The notes under the pieces: model-generated
Seen by the model: only the letters and a program-made list of their open reading frames with translations
Database searches by the model: none
What the model was told of the DNA's origin: nothing
Shown: positions 45,744 to 54,391 of the stretch, one piece after another
Layout of the letters: each line of letters opens with the position of its first letter
Position numbering within the stretch: the stretch's first letter is position 1
Assembly: GCF_027922365.1 (NCBI RefSeq)
Contig: NZ_BSFN01000012.1
Coordinates: forward strand, 62,001-126,000
Length of the DNA stretch: 64,000 nucleotides
Direction of reading: 5' to 3'
From: Pseudomonas turukhanskensis
GTDB taxonomy: Bacteria > Pseudomonadota > Gammaproteobacteria > Pseudomonadales > Pseudomonadaceae
Position numbers and translations under genes: made by a program

Positions 45744-48700
45744 TTACGCCATATCCGACCTCGGCAACCACACCCGAATCAGCGAAAACAACCGCTCCAG
45801 ATCCAATGGCTTGGCCAGGTAATCACTGGCCCCGGCCTTGAGGCATTGCTCCTGATCGTCCTTCATGGCCTTGGCCGTTACCGCGATGATCGGCAGCTTG
45901 GCAAAGCGCGCATCCTGGCGGATCCGCCGCGTGGCTTCGTAGCCATCCATCACCGGCATCATCACGTCCATCAACACCAGATCGATATCCGGATTTTCCT
46001 CCAGCTTGTCCAGCGCCTCCTGGCCATTGCCGGCGCTGATCACTTTCACGCCCTTCTCGTCCAATGCACTTATCAGTGCATACACGTTGCGCATGTCGTC
46101 ATCCACCACCAGGAGCTGACGGTTCACAAACACTTCGTCGCGGCTACGTGCCGCCTTGATCTGGGCCTTGCGGGCGTTGCCGGCGGGGGTCTCGACCTTG
46201 TGCAGAAACAGCGTCACCTCGTCCAGCAGCCGCTCCGGCGAGCGTGCGCCCTTGATGATGATGGAGCGCGAATGCTTGCGCAGGCTCTCTTCTTCGCCAC
46301 GGGTCAGCGGCCGCGATACATACACGATTACCGGCGGGTAATTATCGATATGCTCGCTGGCCATTTTCGTCAGCAGCTCATTGCCGTGCATATCCGGCAG
46401 TTCCAGGTCGATCACCATGCAGTCAAACGGCAGTTGTCGCAGCAATTTCAACGCCTGCTCGCCATGGGAGACAGCAGTGACTTCGATCTCCAGATCATCG
46501 ACCAATTGCGCGATGCTATCGCGTTGGCGGGCGTCACCTTCGACGATCAACAGGCGCTGCACCTTCTGCGTCAGCCGCGCCTCCAGCCGCGAAAACACTT
46601 CCACGAGCGACTCGCGGGTGGCCGGCTTCTGCGCGTAGCCAATGGCACCCAGGTGCAGGGCCAGCTCGGTGCGGTCGTCCGTGGAAATCACATGCACGGG
46701 AATATGCCGGGTGCGGGCGTCTTCCTTCAGACGCTGCAAAATCGACAGGCCGGGTTCATCGGGTAAGCGCATATCCAGCAGAATCGCGTCCGGCTGGTTG
46801 GTGCTCAGCAACAGGTTGGCCTCGGTGGAGCTATGGGCCACCAGGCAGCGGTACTTCAGTTCATGGGCCAAGTCGAAAAGAACCTGCGCAAACTTCACTT
46901 CGTCCTCGATGACCAGCACACAGCGGCCCGGCATATCGCGTCTGTCGCGGTCATCGGGAAAGCTCGGTTGCAGGCGCGCAAGGGCTTCGTTGCGCGGCGT
47001 CTCGCTCTGCCTGCCGTCAGCGGTGGCGCGGCTGCTCGGCTCGGCGGCCATAAACAGGCGCTCGGGATTGAACGCAGGCGCAGGCAGCGGATCGCTGTAG
47101 CTCAACGGCAACCACAGCGTGAAGCGACTGCCCTTGCCGGCCTCGCTCTGCACCTGCACATGCCCGCCCAGCACCTCGGCCAGGCTGCGCGAAATAGACA
47201 ACCCCAGTCCGGTACCGCCAAATTGCCGGTTGATGCTGCCATCGGCCTGGCGGAAGGCTTCGAAAATTACCGCCTGCTGCTGCGGGCTGATGCCGATGCC
47301 GGTGTCGCTGACCACAAAGGCCACGCCGCCATCGGCCGGTTCGATACTCAGGCCGACAGTGCCTTGACTGGTGAACTTGAACGCGTTGGACAGCAGGTTT
47401 TTCAGCACCTGCTCCACCCGCTGCGCGTCACTGACAAAGTGCACCGGCGCGTCGCTGGCCACACGCACTTCGAAGGCCAGTTTCTTTTCCTGTGCCTGCG
47501 GCTGAAACAGGGTTTCCAGGCTGTGGGCCAAGCGCTTGAGCGAGGTTTCTTCAGGGCGAATCTCCAGGCGCCCGGCCTCGACCTTCGACAGGTCGAGAAT
47601 GTCATTGATCAACGCCAGCAAGTCCTTGCCGGAGGAGTAGATAAGCTCGGCGTGTTTGGTCTGTTGCTCGTCGAGATTGCCTTTGACGTTGTCTGCCAAC
47701 AAGCGCGAGAGAATCAGCGAACTGTTCAGCGGCGTGCGCAGTTCGTGAGACATATTGGCGAGAAATTCTGATTTATACGTACTCGCCCGTTGCAGCTCAG
47801 TGGCGCGTTGCTCCAGCTCGGAACGGGCTTGGGCCAGGGCATGATTGCGTTCGTCCAGCTCGTCGCGCTGACGAGTCAGGAATTGGGTTTGCTGATTGAG
47901 CTGATCGTTGGTCTGTTCCAGCTCTGCCTGCTGTTGTTCCAGGTTGACCTGGGCTTCCTGAATCAACTTCGATTGGTCCTCCAGCTCTTCATTGGCGCTG
48001 CGCAGCTCTTCTTGCTGCACCTGCAGTTCTTCGTTCAATTGCTGGGTTTCGTGCAGTGATTCCTGCAGGCGTTGACGATAACGCGCAACCTCGATGGACG
48101 TGCCCAGGCCATCGGTAATCGAGCGAACGAAGGTTTGCTCGCGCTCGGTCAGCTCGCGCATAAAGCCCAGTTCAATCACACCGTTGACGTCGCCATTGTT
48201 CTGAATGGGCGCCAACATCACCGACGCTGGCGCATCGCTGCCAAGGCCCGAGTTGACCGTCAGATAACTGCCTGTAAGGCCATTGACCACCCGCGCGCGG
48301 CGTTCCACGGCCACCTGGCCGACCAGCCCGACGCCTTCATTGAACGACTGTGTATTGGCTTGCTGCTCGGCGTCAAAGCCATAGTCGGCCACCCGCTCCA
48401 GCTCGCCGTGGTCCTGACGCACATAAAACGCGCCCACCACCATATCCAGGTAGTGGCCGAGGAAGGCCAGGGCCGTCATGCCGATGGAGGCGGTATTGGG
48501 TTGGCCGATGATGCGTTCGGCCAATTGAGATTGGCCTTCGCGCTGCCACGCCTGCTGCTGCAATTGCTCGGTCACTTTTTCCTGTTGCTTGAGCAGGCTG
48601 GCGTAGAAACGCGACAGACCCAGCAATTCGCGGCGGCCGAAAAACGCCAGGATGCCGCTGAACGACAAGTTGAAAATGGCATAGAGGCTGATGGTGACAA

Positions 48701-49250
48701 TGGCGGTAAAGCTGGCGCGGTCGTTGCGCTCATGGCGCAGCTGTTGCTCGGAGGCAATGAAGTCGTTGAAGTGCTTGCGGATGGTGTCCATCAGCGAGCC
48801 GCCAGCGACTTTGACTGTGGCCGGCGGCGCATTGGTTGTCTGGCGTTGCTCTATCAGTTTGGTGGCGGCAATGGCCCAACGCTTTTGCAAATCCTCGATA
48901 TCGCGCAGACGTTCTAGCTGACTGGGGTTGTCCTTGACCAGCTCGCGCAGCCCCTGCATCTGGCTGCCGATACGGATCCTCGCTTCCTCGTACGGCGCGA
49001 GCACTTCCGCTTCGCCAGCAATCAGATAACCGCGTAGGCCGGCTTGCTGGTCGATGGTCAGGCGATAGCCTTCATTGGCCTGGGCAATCACCTGATCGGT
49101 GTGTTCCACCCAACTGAGTACATAGAGCAGATACGCGATCAGAGCGATAAACAAGCCCGTACCAACGACACCCGAACCAATTGGCAACGCCAGATTGCGG
49201 GTCAGCATACGGCGAAAGGCGTGCTCATCGACAGTGGCGGCACTGTTCAT
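45744..49250 (-). CDS. Hybrid histidine kinase with CHASE3-like sensor, GAF domain and three receivers
   Basis: An 1168-residue inner-membrane sensor. TM1 is about 22-45, a periplasmic CHASE3-like helical region about 46-178, and TM2 about 180-205. A GAF domain spans roughly 240-390, followed by a Glu/Gln-rich coiled coil 395-490. The HisKA site is NMSHELRTPLN with His502, and the ATPase follows (about 600-730; SDTGIGIS, GGTGLGLSIS). Receivers start near 777, 899 and 1042, with phospho-Asp candidates D826, D948 and D1095. REC2 has VEGD in place of the usual acidic pair. The start at 49250 (MNSAATVDEHAFRRML) has GGAGG 7 nt upstream. No output domain or adjacent Hpt gene is visible. Confidence 0.92.
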   Translation of the reverse strand: MNSAATVDEHAFRRMLTRNLALPIGSGVVGTGLFIALIAYLLYVLSWVEHTDQVIAQANEGYRLTIDQQAGLRGYLIAGEAEVLAPYEEARIRIGSQMQGLRELVKDNPSQLERLRDIEDLQKRWAIAATKLIEQRQTTNAPPATVKVAGGSLMDTIRKHFNDFIASEQQLRHERNDRASFTAIVTISLYAIFNLSFSGILAFFGRRELLGLSRFYASLLKQQEKVTEQLQQQAWQREGQSQLAERIIGQPNTASIGMTALAFLGHYLDMVVGAFYVRQDHGELERVADYGFDAEQQANTQSFNEGVGLVGQVAVERRARVVNGLTGSYLTVNSGLGSDAPASVMLAPIQNNGDVNGVIELGFMRELTEREQTFVRSITDGLGTSIEVARYRQRLQESLHETQQLNEELQVQQEELRSANEELEDQSKLIQEAQVNLEQQQAELEQTNDQLNQQTQFLTRQRDELDERNHALAQARSELEQRATELQRASTYKSEFLANMSHELRTPLNSSLILSRLLADNVKGNLDEQQTKHAELIYSSGKDLLALINDILDLSKVEAGRLEIRPEETSLKRLAHSLETLFQPQAQEKKLAFEVRVASDAPVHFVSDAQRVEQVLKNLLSNAFKFTSQGTVGLSIEPADGGVAFVVSDTGIGISPQQQAVIFEAFRQADGSINRQFGGTGLGLSISRSLAEVLGGHVQVQSEAGKGSRFTLWLPLSYSDPLPAPAFNPERLFMAAEPSSRATADGRQSETPRNEALARLQPSFPDDRDRRDMPGRCVLVIEDEVKFAQVLFDLAHELKYRCLVAHSSTEANLLLSTNQPDAILLDMRLPDEPGLSILQRLKEDARTRHIPVHVISTDDRTELALHLGAIGYAQKPATRESLVEVFSRLEARLTQKVQRLLIVEGDARQRDSIAQLVDDLEIEVTAVSHGEQALKLLRQLPFDCMVIDLELPDMHGNELLTKMASEHIDNYPPVIVYVSRPLTRGEEESLRKHSRSIIIKGARSPERLLDEVTLFLHKVETPAGNARKAQIKAARSRDEVFVNRQLLVVDDDMRNVYALISALDEKGVKVISAGNGQEALDKLEENPDIDLVLMDVMMPVMDGYEATRRIRQDARFAKLPIIAVTAKAMKDDQEQCLKAGASDYLAKPLDLERLFSLIRVWLPRSDMA

Positions 49251-49421
49251 CTCGAGTCCTCCGATAGAACAAGTCTTGAAGCTAGGACATGGATGCCGGT
49301 TCCCTGACATCCGTTCAAACAACCTGAGGAGAATTCTTCAGTTGCTTGAAATGTAGCTGTATTGGCGGGGGCTTGCGTTGTAATCGGTGTGACGCGGGGT
49401 TAACAAGATCGAAACAAAAAA

Positions 49422-49516
49422 CACCGTCGTTCCAGCGCAGGCTGAAACCCAGACTATTTCGCCGAGCACCTTTACCTGCGGCATTCTGGATCCCGGCTTT
49501 CGCCGGGATGACGGTG
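49422..49516. repeat. Imperfect inverted-repeat element (GATGACGGTG ends)
   Basis: CACCGTCGTTCC at the left (49422-49433) is nearly the inverse of GGGATGACGGTG at the right (49505-49516). The right end contains GGATCCCGGCTTTCGCCGGGATGA, a form of the repeated hairpin seen in many proteobacteria. There is no coding potential between them. It is unlike the REP families here and may be a small non-autonomous element or a relic. Confidence 0.5.
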
Positions 49517-49523
49517 ATTACGA

Positions 49524-50261
49524 CTAACCGGCGAGCACCCGCGCCAACGTGGCGCGCACTTTATCCATGCCGTTATCCAGCGCGCGCTCGATTTCGGCCA
49601 TGGTAATGATGGCGTGGGTCTTGCCCGCTGCCGGGTTTACCACCAGCGCCAGGCAGGCATAGGGCAACTCCAGCTCCCGGGCCAGCGCCGCTTCCGGCAT
49701 GCCGGTCATACCGATGATATCGGCGCCATCGCGTTCCAGCCGCGCCACTTCCGCCACCGTTTCCAGACGCGGACCCTGGGTGCAGGCGTAAACGCCGTGG
49801 CTGCTGTAAGCCACGCCCTCGGCGGCCAGCGCCTCGACCAACTCGTCACGCAGAATGTCGTTGTAGGGGTAGCTGAAGTCGATATGGGTAACGTGTTCCA
49901 GCTCCCCGGCAAAGAAGGTGTGCTCGCGGCCGTGGGTGTAATCGATGATCTGGTGCGGTACGCAGAAATGCCCGGTGCCCATGGCGGCATGAATGCCACC
50001 CACCGCGTTGACGGCGATGATCACGTCGGCGCCGGCATGCTTCAACGCCCAGATATTGGCCCGGTAGTTCACCTGATGCGGCGGAATGCGATGCGGGTGA
50101 CCGTGGCGGGCGAGAAACAGCACTTCACGGTCGGCATAGTTGCCGCGCAGGATCGGCGCCGAAGGCGCACCATACGGGGTTTCGATATTCAGCACTGCGC
50201 TGATGGTCAGGCCTTCGAGCTTCGTCAGGCCAGTGCCACCAATAATTGCGTAAACGGTCAT
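49524..50261 (-). CDS. mtnP: S-methyl-5'-thioinosine phosphorylase
   Basis: A 245-residue nucleoside phosphorylase of the MTAP/MtnP family. MTVYAIIGGTGL is the phosphate-binding start. ARHGHPHRIPPHQVNYRANIWAL and HGVYACTQGPRLETVAE are family-specific substrate-site segments. In Pseudomonas the orthologue cleaves methylthioinosine (after deamination of methylthioadenosine) and belongs to polyamine/methionine salvage. The substrate preference is from knowledge of the P. aeruginosa homologue. The start at 50261 is preferred over 50318, since it begins with the typical MTVYAIIGG. It lies 11 nt from nagZ in a short operon. Confidence 0.92.
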   Translation of the reverse strand: MTVYAIIGGTGLTKLEGLTISAVLNIETPYGAPSAPILRGNYADREVLFLARHGHPHRIPPHQVNYRANIWALKHAGADVIIAVNAVGGIHAAMGTGHFCVPHQIIDYTHGREHTFFAGELEHVTHIDFSYPYNDILRDELVEALAAEGVAYSSHGVYACTQGPRLETVAEVARLERDGADIIGMTGMPEAALARELELPYACLALVVNPAAGKTHAIITMAEIERALDNGMDKVRATLARVLAG

Positions 50262-50272
50262 GCGGGAAATCC

Positions 50273-51280
50273 TTAGATAAGTTGCGCAGCTTGTAGATCG
50301 CCCACGGCTTGCAGCCACCGCGGGCTTTGCTTGTAGTCAGTACGGGCAAAACCCTGGCCGCGCATACGTGCCAGACCCTGCGGAGGTGCGACCTGCAGGC
50401 GCTGCAAAGCGCTCAGTGCCAGCTCGGCAGCGGCGCGGTCGTTGCACACCAGGCCCATATCGCAACCGGCACTTAGCGCTGCCTCGATACGGTTGGCGGC
50501 GTCGCCCACCACATGGGCGCCGGCCATCGACAGGTCGTCGCTGAAAATCACCCCATCAAATTGCAGCTCACCACGCAGAACGTCCTGCAACCAACGGCGC
50601 GAGAAGCCGGCTGGCTGGTCGTCTACCTGCGGGTAGATCACGTGCGCCGGCATCACCGCCGCGAGCTGTTTGCTCAGGCGAGCGAAGGGTTGCAGGTCGT
50701 TGGCGCGGATCTCGTCAAGGCTGCGCTCATCCACCGGAATGGCGACATGGGAGTCGGCTTCAGCCCAACCATGGCCAGGAAAGTGCTTGCCGGTTGCAGC
50801 CATACCGGCGGCGTTCATGCCACGGATAAAGGCGCCGGCGAGCAAGGCGGCGCGCGCCGGGTCGCCATCGAAAGAACGGCTGCCGACCACCGCGCTGCGC
50901 TGGTAATCCAGGTCCAGTACCGGGGCAAAACTGAGGTCCAGGCCAACCGCCAGCACCTCGGTCGCCATCAGCCAACCGCACTGTTCAGCCAGCCATTGGG
51001 CATTGGCGTTATCGGCCACGGCGCGCATCGCTGGCAGGCGCACAAAGCCCTGGCGCAGGCGCTGAACGCGGCCACCTTCCTGGTCCACGGCCAACAGCAA
51101 ATCCGGGCGCACGGCGCGGATGGCTTGCGACAATTCGCGTACCTGGCGCGGGTCTTCGATATTGCGCGCAAACAGAATCAAGCCGCCCACCTCGGGCTGG
51201 CGCAGAATCTGGCGGTCTTCGGCGGTCAGCCAGGTGCCGCTGATATCCAGCATCAATGAGCCTTGGAGGCCAACAGTCAT
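50273..51280 (-). CDS. nagZ: Beta-N-acetylhexosaminidase (peptidoglycan recycling)
   Basis: A 335-residue cytosolic glycoside hydrolase family 3 enzyme that removes GlcNAc from anhydro-muropeptides and so controls AmpC induction. Motifs are DQEGGRVQRL near residue 66, the catalytic-loop KHFPGHG, and SDDLSM, the nucleophile Asp region. The start at 51280 (MTVGLQGSLMLDISGTW) matches the family. It is the middle gene of psrA-side operon ldt-nagZ-mtnP, with 9-11 nt between genes. Confidence 0.96.
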   Translation of the reverse strand: MTVGLQGSLMLDISGTWLTAEDRQILRQPEVGGLILFARNIEDPRQVRELSQAIRAVRPDLLLAVDQEGGRVQRLRQGFVRLPAMRAVADNANAQWLAEQCGWLMATEVLAVGLDLSFAPVLDLDYQRSAVVGSRSFDGDPARAALLAGAFIRGMNAAGMAATGKHFPGHGWAEADSHVAIPVDERSLDEIRANDLQPFARLSKQLAAVMPAHVIYPQVDDQPAGFSRRWLQDVLRGELQFDGVIFSDDLSMAGAHVVGDAANRIEAALSAGCDMGLVCNDRAAAELALSALQRLQVAPPQGLARMRGQGFARTDYKQSPRWLQAVGDLQAAQLI

Positions 51281-51289
51281 AACAAATCC

Positions 51290-51814
51290 TTAGCAGAGGT
51301 CTGCCGTGGCCCACTGCGGGCACGCGGCTTCGTCGATTTTTACCGGGCAATGAAAGGGCACGCGGTCGAAGAGTTCCAGCACGTCGGCGTTGCGCAGGCG
51401 GATGCAGCCATGGGACAGCGGGGCACCCATAGGCTCGCTGTCTGGCGTGCCGTGCAGGTAGATGTAGCGGCGAAAGGTGTCGACCGCACCGAGGCGGTTG
51501 ATCCCTGGCTCGCAACCGCTGAGCCAGAGAATACGGCTGAGAATCCAGTCACGGCCCGGGAACTGCGCGTGAAGGTCGGCATTCCAGGTTTCGCCGGTCC
51601 AGCGCCGGCCGCGCAATACCGCACCCAGCGGCAAGCCGGCACCAATCTTGGCGCGAACCTGATGCAAACCTCGCGGTGTGCGGTTGGAACCATTCTGCTC
51701 CCCTGCCCCGTTCAAGGCAGTGGAAACCGGCAGGCGCAGCACCAACTGCCCGGCGGTAAAACCGTAGAGCTGTTGGTCGGCAATAGAGATGTGCAGGGAA
51801 TCGAGGATGCTCAT
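51290..51814 (-). CDS. L,D-transpeptidase catalytic domain protein (YkuD type)
   Basis: A 174-residue YkuD-fold protein. The active-site pattern is YIYLHGTPDSEPMG and SHGCIRLRNADV, with catalytic Cys in SHGC. There is no signal peptide: the start is MSILDSLHISIADQQLYGF at the ATG 51814, so a periplasmic role would need another export route. Similar short cytoplasmic-start YkuD proteins are common in pseudomonads. A cell-wall-crosslinking function is inferred from the fold. It is adjacent to nagZ, another peptidoglycan gene. Confidence 0.85.
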   Translation of the reverse strand: MSILDSLHISIADQQLYGFTAGQLVLRLPVSTALNGAGEQNGSNRTPRGLHQVRAKIGAGLPLGAVLRGRRWTGETWNADLHAQFPGRDWILSRILWLSGCEPGINRLGAVDTFRRYIYLHGTPDSEPMGAPLSHGCIRLRNADVLELFDRVPFHCPVKIDEAACPQWATADLC

Positions 51815-51869
51815 GGGCGGCAAGCTTAGCCCATCAAGCCTGCCGCTTGCAGCAGGCGTTTTGCCGGTT

Positions 51870-52586
51870 TTACACCTTGCTGGGTGTAGGCGCCGGAGCC
51901 GAACTTTTGCTGCGCGGGCGTAATTGCGCAGTGGCAAGTGCTTCGTCTGTCACACCGGTTTCCGAACGCATGCCGGCGGCCAGGAACGGCACCATCAGAC
52001 GCATCACTTGTTCAATCGAGGTGTTTACCCCGAAGTCGGTTTCGGCAATGGCCCGCAAGGCCTTGATACCCGACATGCTGAACGCCGCAGCGCCGAGCAT
52101 AAAGTGCACGCGCCAGAAGAGCTCAATCGGCGGAATACGCGGCGCGGCTTCGTGGACCAGGCCCATGTAACGGCGGAACACTTTGCCGTACATGTCTTCG
52201 AGGTAACGGCGCAAATGGCCCTGGCTCTGGCTGAAGGCCAAACCCAGCAGACGCATAAAGATGGAAAGGTCATTGCCACTGCGTGGCTTGACCGCCAGCG
52301 CTTGCTCCACCAGCATCTCCAGCAACTCTTCGAGGCTGGCCTTGTTCTCGGGCTTGGCTTGACGTCGATCCAGCTCACGTTCGAGGCTGGCGCAGAAGGG
52401 GCCGAGAAACCGGGAAAACACCGCTTGAATCAAGGCTTTCTTGGAACCGAAATGGTAGTTCACAGCAGCCAGGTTGACCCCAGCCTTGCTGGTGATCAAA
52501 CGAAGGGACGTCTCGGCAAAGCCTTTCTCCGCGAACAATTGTTCTGCGGCATCTAGAATGCGTTCGACTGTTTCTGACTGAGCCAT
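51870..52586 (-). CDS. psrA: TetR-family fatty-acid-responsive regulator PsrA
   Basis: A 238-residue regulator; the N-terminal half is nearly identical to P. aeruginosa PsrA (MAQSETVERILDAAEQLFAE, SKAGVNLAAVNYHFGSKKAL). It represses its own gene and fadBA and releases DNA when bound by long-chain fatty acids, and it also influences rpoS. The helix-turn-helix is at about 28-48. The start is the ATG at 52586. Two fused PsrA boxes at 52600-52626 lie just upstream, which supports autorepression. The C-terminal tail (RPRSKSSAPAPTPSKV) is low complexity. Confidence 0.96.
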   Translation of the reverse strand: MAQSETVERILDAAEQLFAEKGFAETSLRLITSKAGVNLAAVNYHFGSKKALIQAVFSRFLGPFCASLERELDRRQAKPENKASLEELLEMLVEQALAVKPRSGNDLSIFMRLLGLAFSQSQGHLRRYLEDMYGKVFRRYMGLVHEAAPRIPPIELFWRVHFMLGAAAFSMSGIKALRAIAETDFGVNTSIEQVMRLMVPFLAAGMRSETGVTDEALATAQLRPRSKSSAPAPTPSKV

Positions 52587-52599
52587 GAGAATCACCTGA

Positions 52600-52626
52600 C
52601 AAACACTTGTTTGAAACATACGTTTC
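52600..52626. promoter_or_regulatory. Two overlapping PsrA operators upstream of psrA
   Basis: CAAAC-ACTT-GTTTG (52600-52613) and GAAAC-ATAC-GTTTC (52613-52626) both fit the PsrA consensus (G/C)AAAC-N2-4-GTTT(G/C). They share the base at 52613, so centre-to-centre spacing is 13 bp. They lie 14-40 nt upstream of the psrA ATG, where a bound repressor would block transcription. Confidence 0.85.
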
Positions 52627-52772
52627 AGCTGTAGAGGTTGTCAAGCCGCATAAACCGTAATTTGGCTGGTCAGTCACGAACTGCGGTAACTACCGCTGCC
52701 CCTTACAGTTCCTGCTTATTTATAGAGAAAGATGGCCCTTCCATAAAAAGGAGGATTGCCAAGCGGCGATCA

Positions 52773-52788
52773 CTGTATATAATCCCAG
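52773..52788 (+). promoter_or_regulatory. LexA (SOS) box 1 upstream of lexA
   Basis: CTG-TATATAATCC-CAG matches CTG-N10-CAG. It starts 44 nt before the lexA ATG. Confidence 0.9.
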
Positions 52789-52791
52789 TCA

Positions 52792-52807
52792 CTGTATAAA
52801 AAGACAG
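52792..52807 (+). promoter_or_regulatory. LexA (SOS) box 2 upstream of lexA
   Basis: CTG-TATAAAAAGA-CAG also matches CTG-N10-CAG. The two boxes are spaced 19 bp start to start, close to two helical turns, so two LexA dimers can bind the same face. Its proximity to the ATG (9 nt) means bound repressor covers the start region. Confidence 0.9.
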
Positions 52808-52816
52808 AGACCGGAC

Positions 52817-53428
52817 ATGCTAAAACTGACGCCACGCCAAGCCGAGATTCTCGCCTTCATCAAGCAATGCCTTGAAGACAACGGTTACCCGCCCACCCGC
52901 GCCGAAATCGCGCAGCAGTTGGGTTTCAAATCGCCCAACGCTGCCGAAGAACACCTGAAGGCCCTGGCCCGTAAAGGCGCCATCGAGATGACCCCTGGCG
53001 CCTCCCGTGGCATTCGCATTCCTGGCTTTGAGCCGAGCAGCGACGAAGAGACAGGCCTGCCGATTATCGGTCGCGTGGCCGCTGGTGCGCCGATTCTTGC
53101 CCAACAACATGTGGAAGAATCTTGCCGCATCAACCCCGAGTTCTTCCACCCTCGCGCCGACTACTTGTTGCGCGTGCGCGGCATGAGCATGAAAGACATC
53201 GGCATTCTCGACGGTGACCTGCTGGCCGTACACACGACCAAAGAAGCACGTAACGGTCAGATCGTGGTTGCCCGCATTGACGACGAAGTGACTGTAAAGC
53301 GCTTCAAGCGTGAAGGCGACAAAGTTTGGCTAATCGCTGAAAACCCCGAATTCGCCCCCATCGAGATCGACCTGCACGAACAGGATCTGATCATCGAAGG
53401 ATTGAGTGTCGGCGTCATTCGCCGCTGA
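52817..53428 (+). CDS. lexA: SOS repressor LexA
   Basis: A 203-residue repressor of the DNA-damage regulon. The winged helix-turn-helix N-terminal domain is MLKLTPRQAEILAFIKQCL through about residue 65. The self-cleavage site is Ala89-Gly90 (RVAAGAPIL). The catalytic pair is Ser124 (RGMSMKDIG) and Lys161 (TVKRFKRE). It is autoregulated through the two SOS boxes directly upstream and is co-transcribed with sulA 9 nt downstream. Confidence 0.98.
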   Translation: MLKLTPRQAEILAFIKQCLEDNGYPPTRAEIAQQLGFKSPNAAEEHLKALARKGAIEMTPGASRGIRIPGFEPSSDEETGLPIIGRVAAGAPILAQQHVEESCRINPEFFHPRADYLLRVRGMSMKDIGILDGDLLAVHTTKEARNGQIVVARIDDEVTVKRFKREGDKVWLIAENPEFAPIEIDLHEQDLIIEGLSVGVIRR

Positions 53429-53437
53429 GGAGGCTGT

Positions 53438-53917
53438 ATGCAGTTCCCACAAGCGCTGGACCGTACCCAACTGCCATTGTTCGACGCCTTCCTGCCGCAA
53501 TCGGTGGCGCCGTTGTTGACCGATATCGTTGAAACCGGTTGGTTCGAAGAACCAGAGCCAGAAACATTCAGCGAGCTGTCGCTGCGTGGCGCTGCCGGGA
53601 ACTGCCTGCACCTGCTGGCGCCCATCCTGCGTGAACTGAGCCAGAATCAGGACGCCCGCTGGCTAACCCTGATTGCCCCGCCCGCCAGCCTGACCCAGGC
53701 CTGGCTGCGCGATGCCGGCCTGAACCGTGAACGCATTCTGCTGCTACAACCGCGCGCCGGGCAAAGCCCACTTGAGCTGGCCTGCGAGGCCTTGCGCCTG
53801 GGTCGGAGTCACACCGTGGTGAGCTGGCTGCACCCGCTGCACCGCCCTGCCCGCGATCAACTGGCTAACGCTGCACGGGAAGGCAAGGCGCAAAGTCTGA
53901 ATGTCAGCCTCGGCTGA
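53438..53917 (+). CDS. sulA: SOS cell-division inhibitor SulA
   Basis: A 159-residue inhibitor that blocks FtsZ polymerisation during the SOS response. Motifs such as LTLIAPPASLTQAWLRDAGL and ILLLQPRAGQSPLELACEAL are conserved in Pseudomonas SulA, and the length is normal. GAGGAGGCTGT precedes the ATG at 53438. With the gene only 9 nt from lexA it is controlled by the same boxes. Confidence 0.93.
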   Translation: MQFPQALDRTQLPLFDAFLPQSVAPLLTDIVETGWFEEPEPETFSELSLRGAAGNCLHLLAPILRELSQNQDARWLTLIAPPASLTQAWLRDAGLNRERILLLQPRAGQSPLELACEALRLGRSHTVVSWLHPLHRPARDQLANAAREGKAQSLNVSLG

Positions 53918-53948
53918 TCGACGATAGGTAGGCTGCTCCCACAAAAAA

Positions 53949-54016
53949 AGCATCGAGGCTGAAGCCTCTCCTACGGGGAATTGACATGTAGGAGAGGCTT
54001 CAGCCTCGATGCTTTT
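53949..54016. repeat. REPIN, perfect AGCATCGAGGCTGAAGCCTCTCCTA inverted pair
   Basis: The left arm (53949-53973) and the right arm (53990-54015) are exact inverse complements over about 25 nt, with a 15-nt spacer. It is the cleanest copy of the GAGGCTGAAGCCTC REP family in the window. It lies between the convergent sulA and the 77-aa gene. Confidence 0.88.
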
Positions 54017-54057
54017 GACTTACCTATTTCCTGGCTAACTACGAGGCCAGCAAAGGC

Positions 54058-54291
54058 TCAATGCAGAACGCGCGGGCCTTCATCCTTCTCGAAATCACCT
54101 TCGGCCAAACGACCAGCCATCTGTACGCCCACGTTGAGCATGGCTTTGGCGACTTCTACATGGTGGCCCTGGAGAAATGCCTTGGCATCCGCCGAGAAAT
54201 CCAACACGACCAATGCCTCCTCATCCTCGGCGCGACGCAGCGCAATGCGCCCGTCAGGCAACTCGACAATTTCCAAAAAGGATGTAGGCAT
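54058..54291 (-). CDS. Small conserved hypothetical protein (77 aa)
   Basis: A 77-residue soluble protein, MPTSFLEIVELPDGRIALRR, with acidic stretches (AEDEEALVVLDFS, AEGDFEKDEGPRVLH). No known motif. GGAG lies upstream of the ATG at 54291. The same position between sulA and topA is occupied by a small protein in P. aeruginosa (PA3009, from memory), so it is likely real. Function unknown. Confidence 0.75.
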   Translation of the reverse strand: MPTSFLEIVELPDGRIALRRAEDEEALVVLDFSADAKAFLQGHHVEVAKAMLNVGVQMAGRLAEGDFEKDEGPRVLH

Positions 54292-54391
54292 AAACTTAAA
54301 TCTCCACGTAAGGCCGGCAGTGTATCAGCCCGTCGGCCTTCTTCCCTAGCCCAGCCATCCAATCACTTGACGGTTGGGCCAGAAAAAAACG

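Noticed and set aside
53949..54016. Inverted pair as a CRISPR-like or terminator structure
   Set aside because: It recurs at other intergenic sites with a GTAGGAG head and lacks spacers or a T run; it fits a REPIN better.
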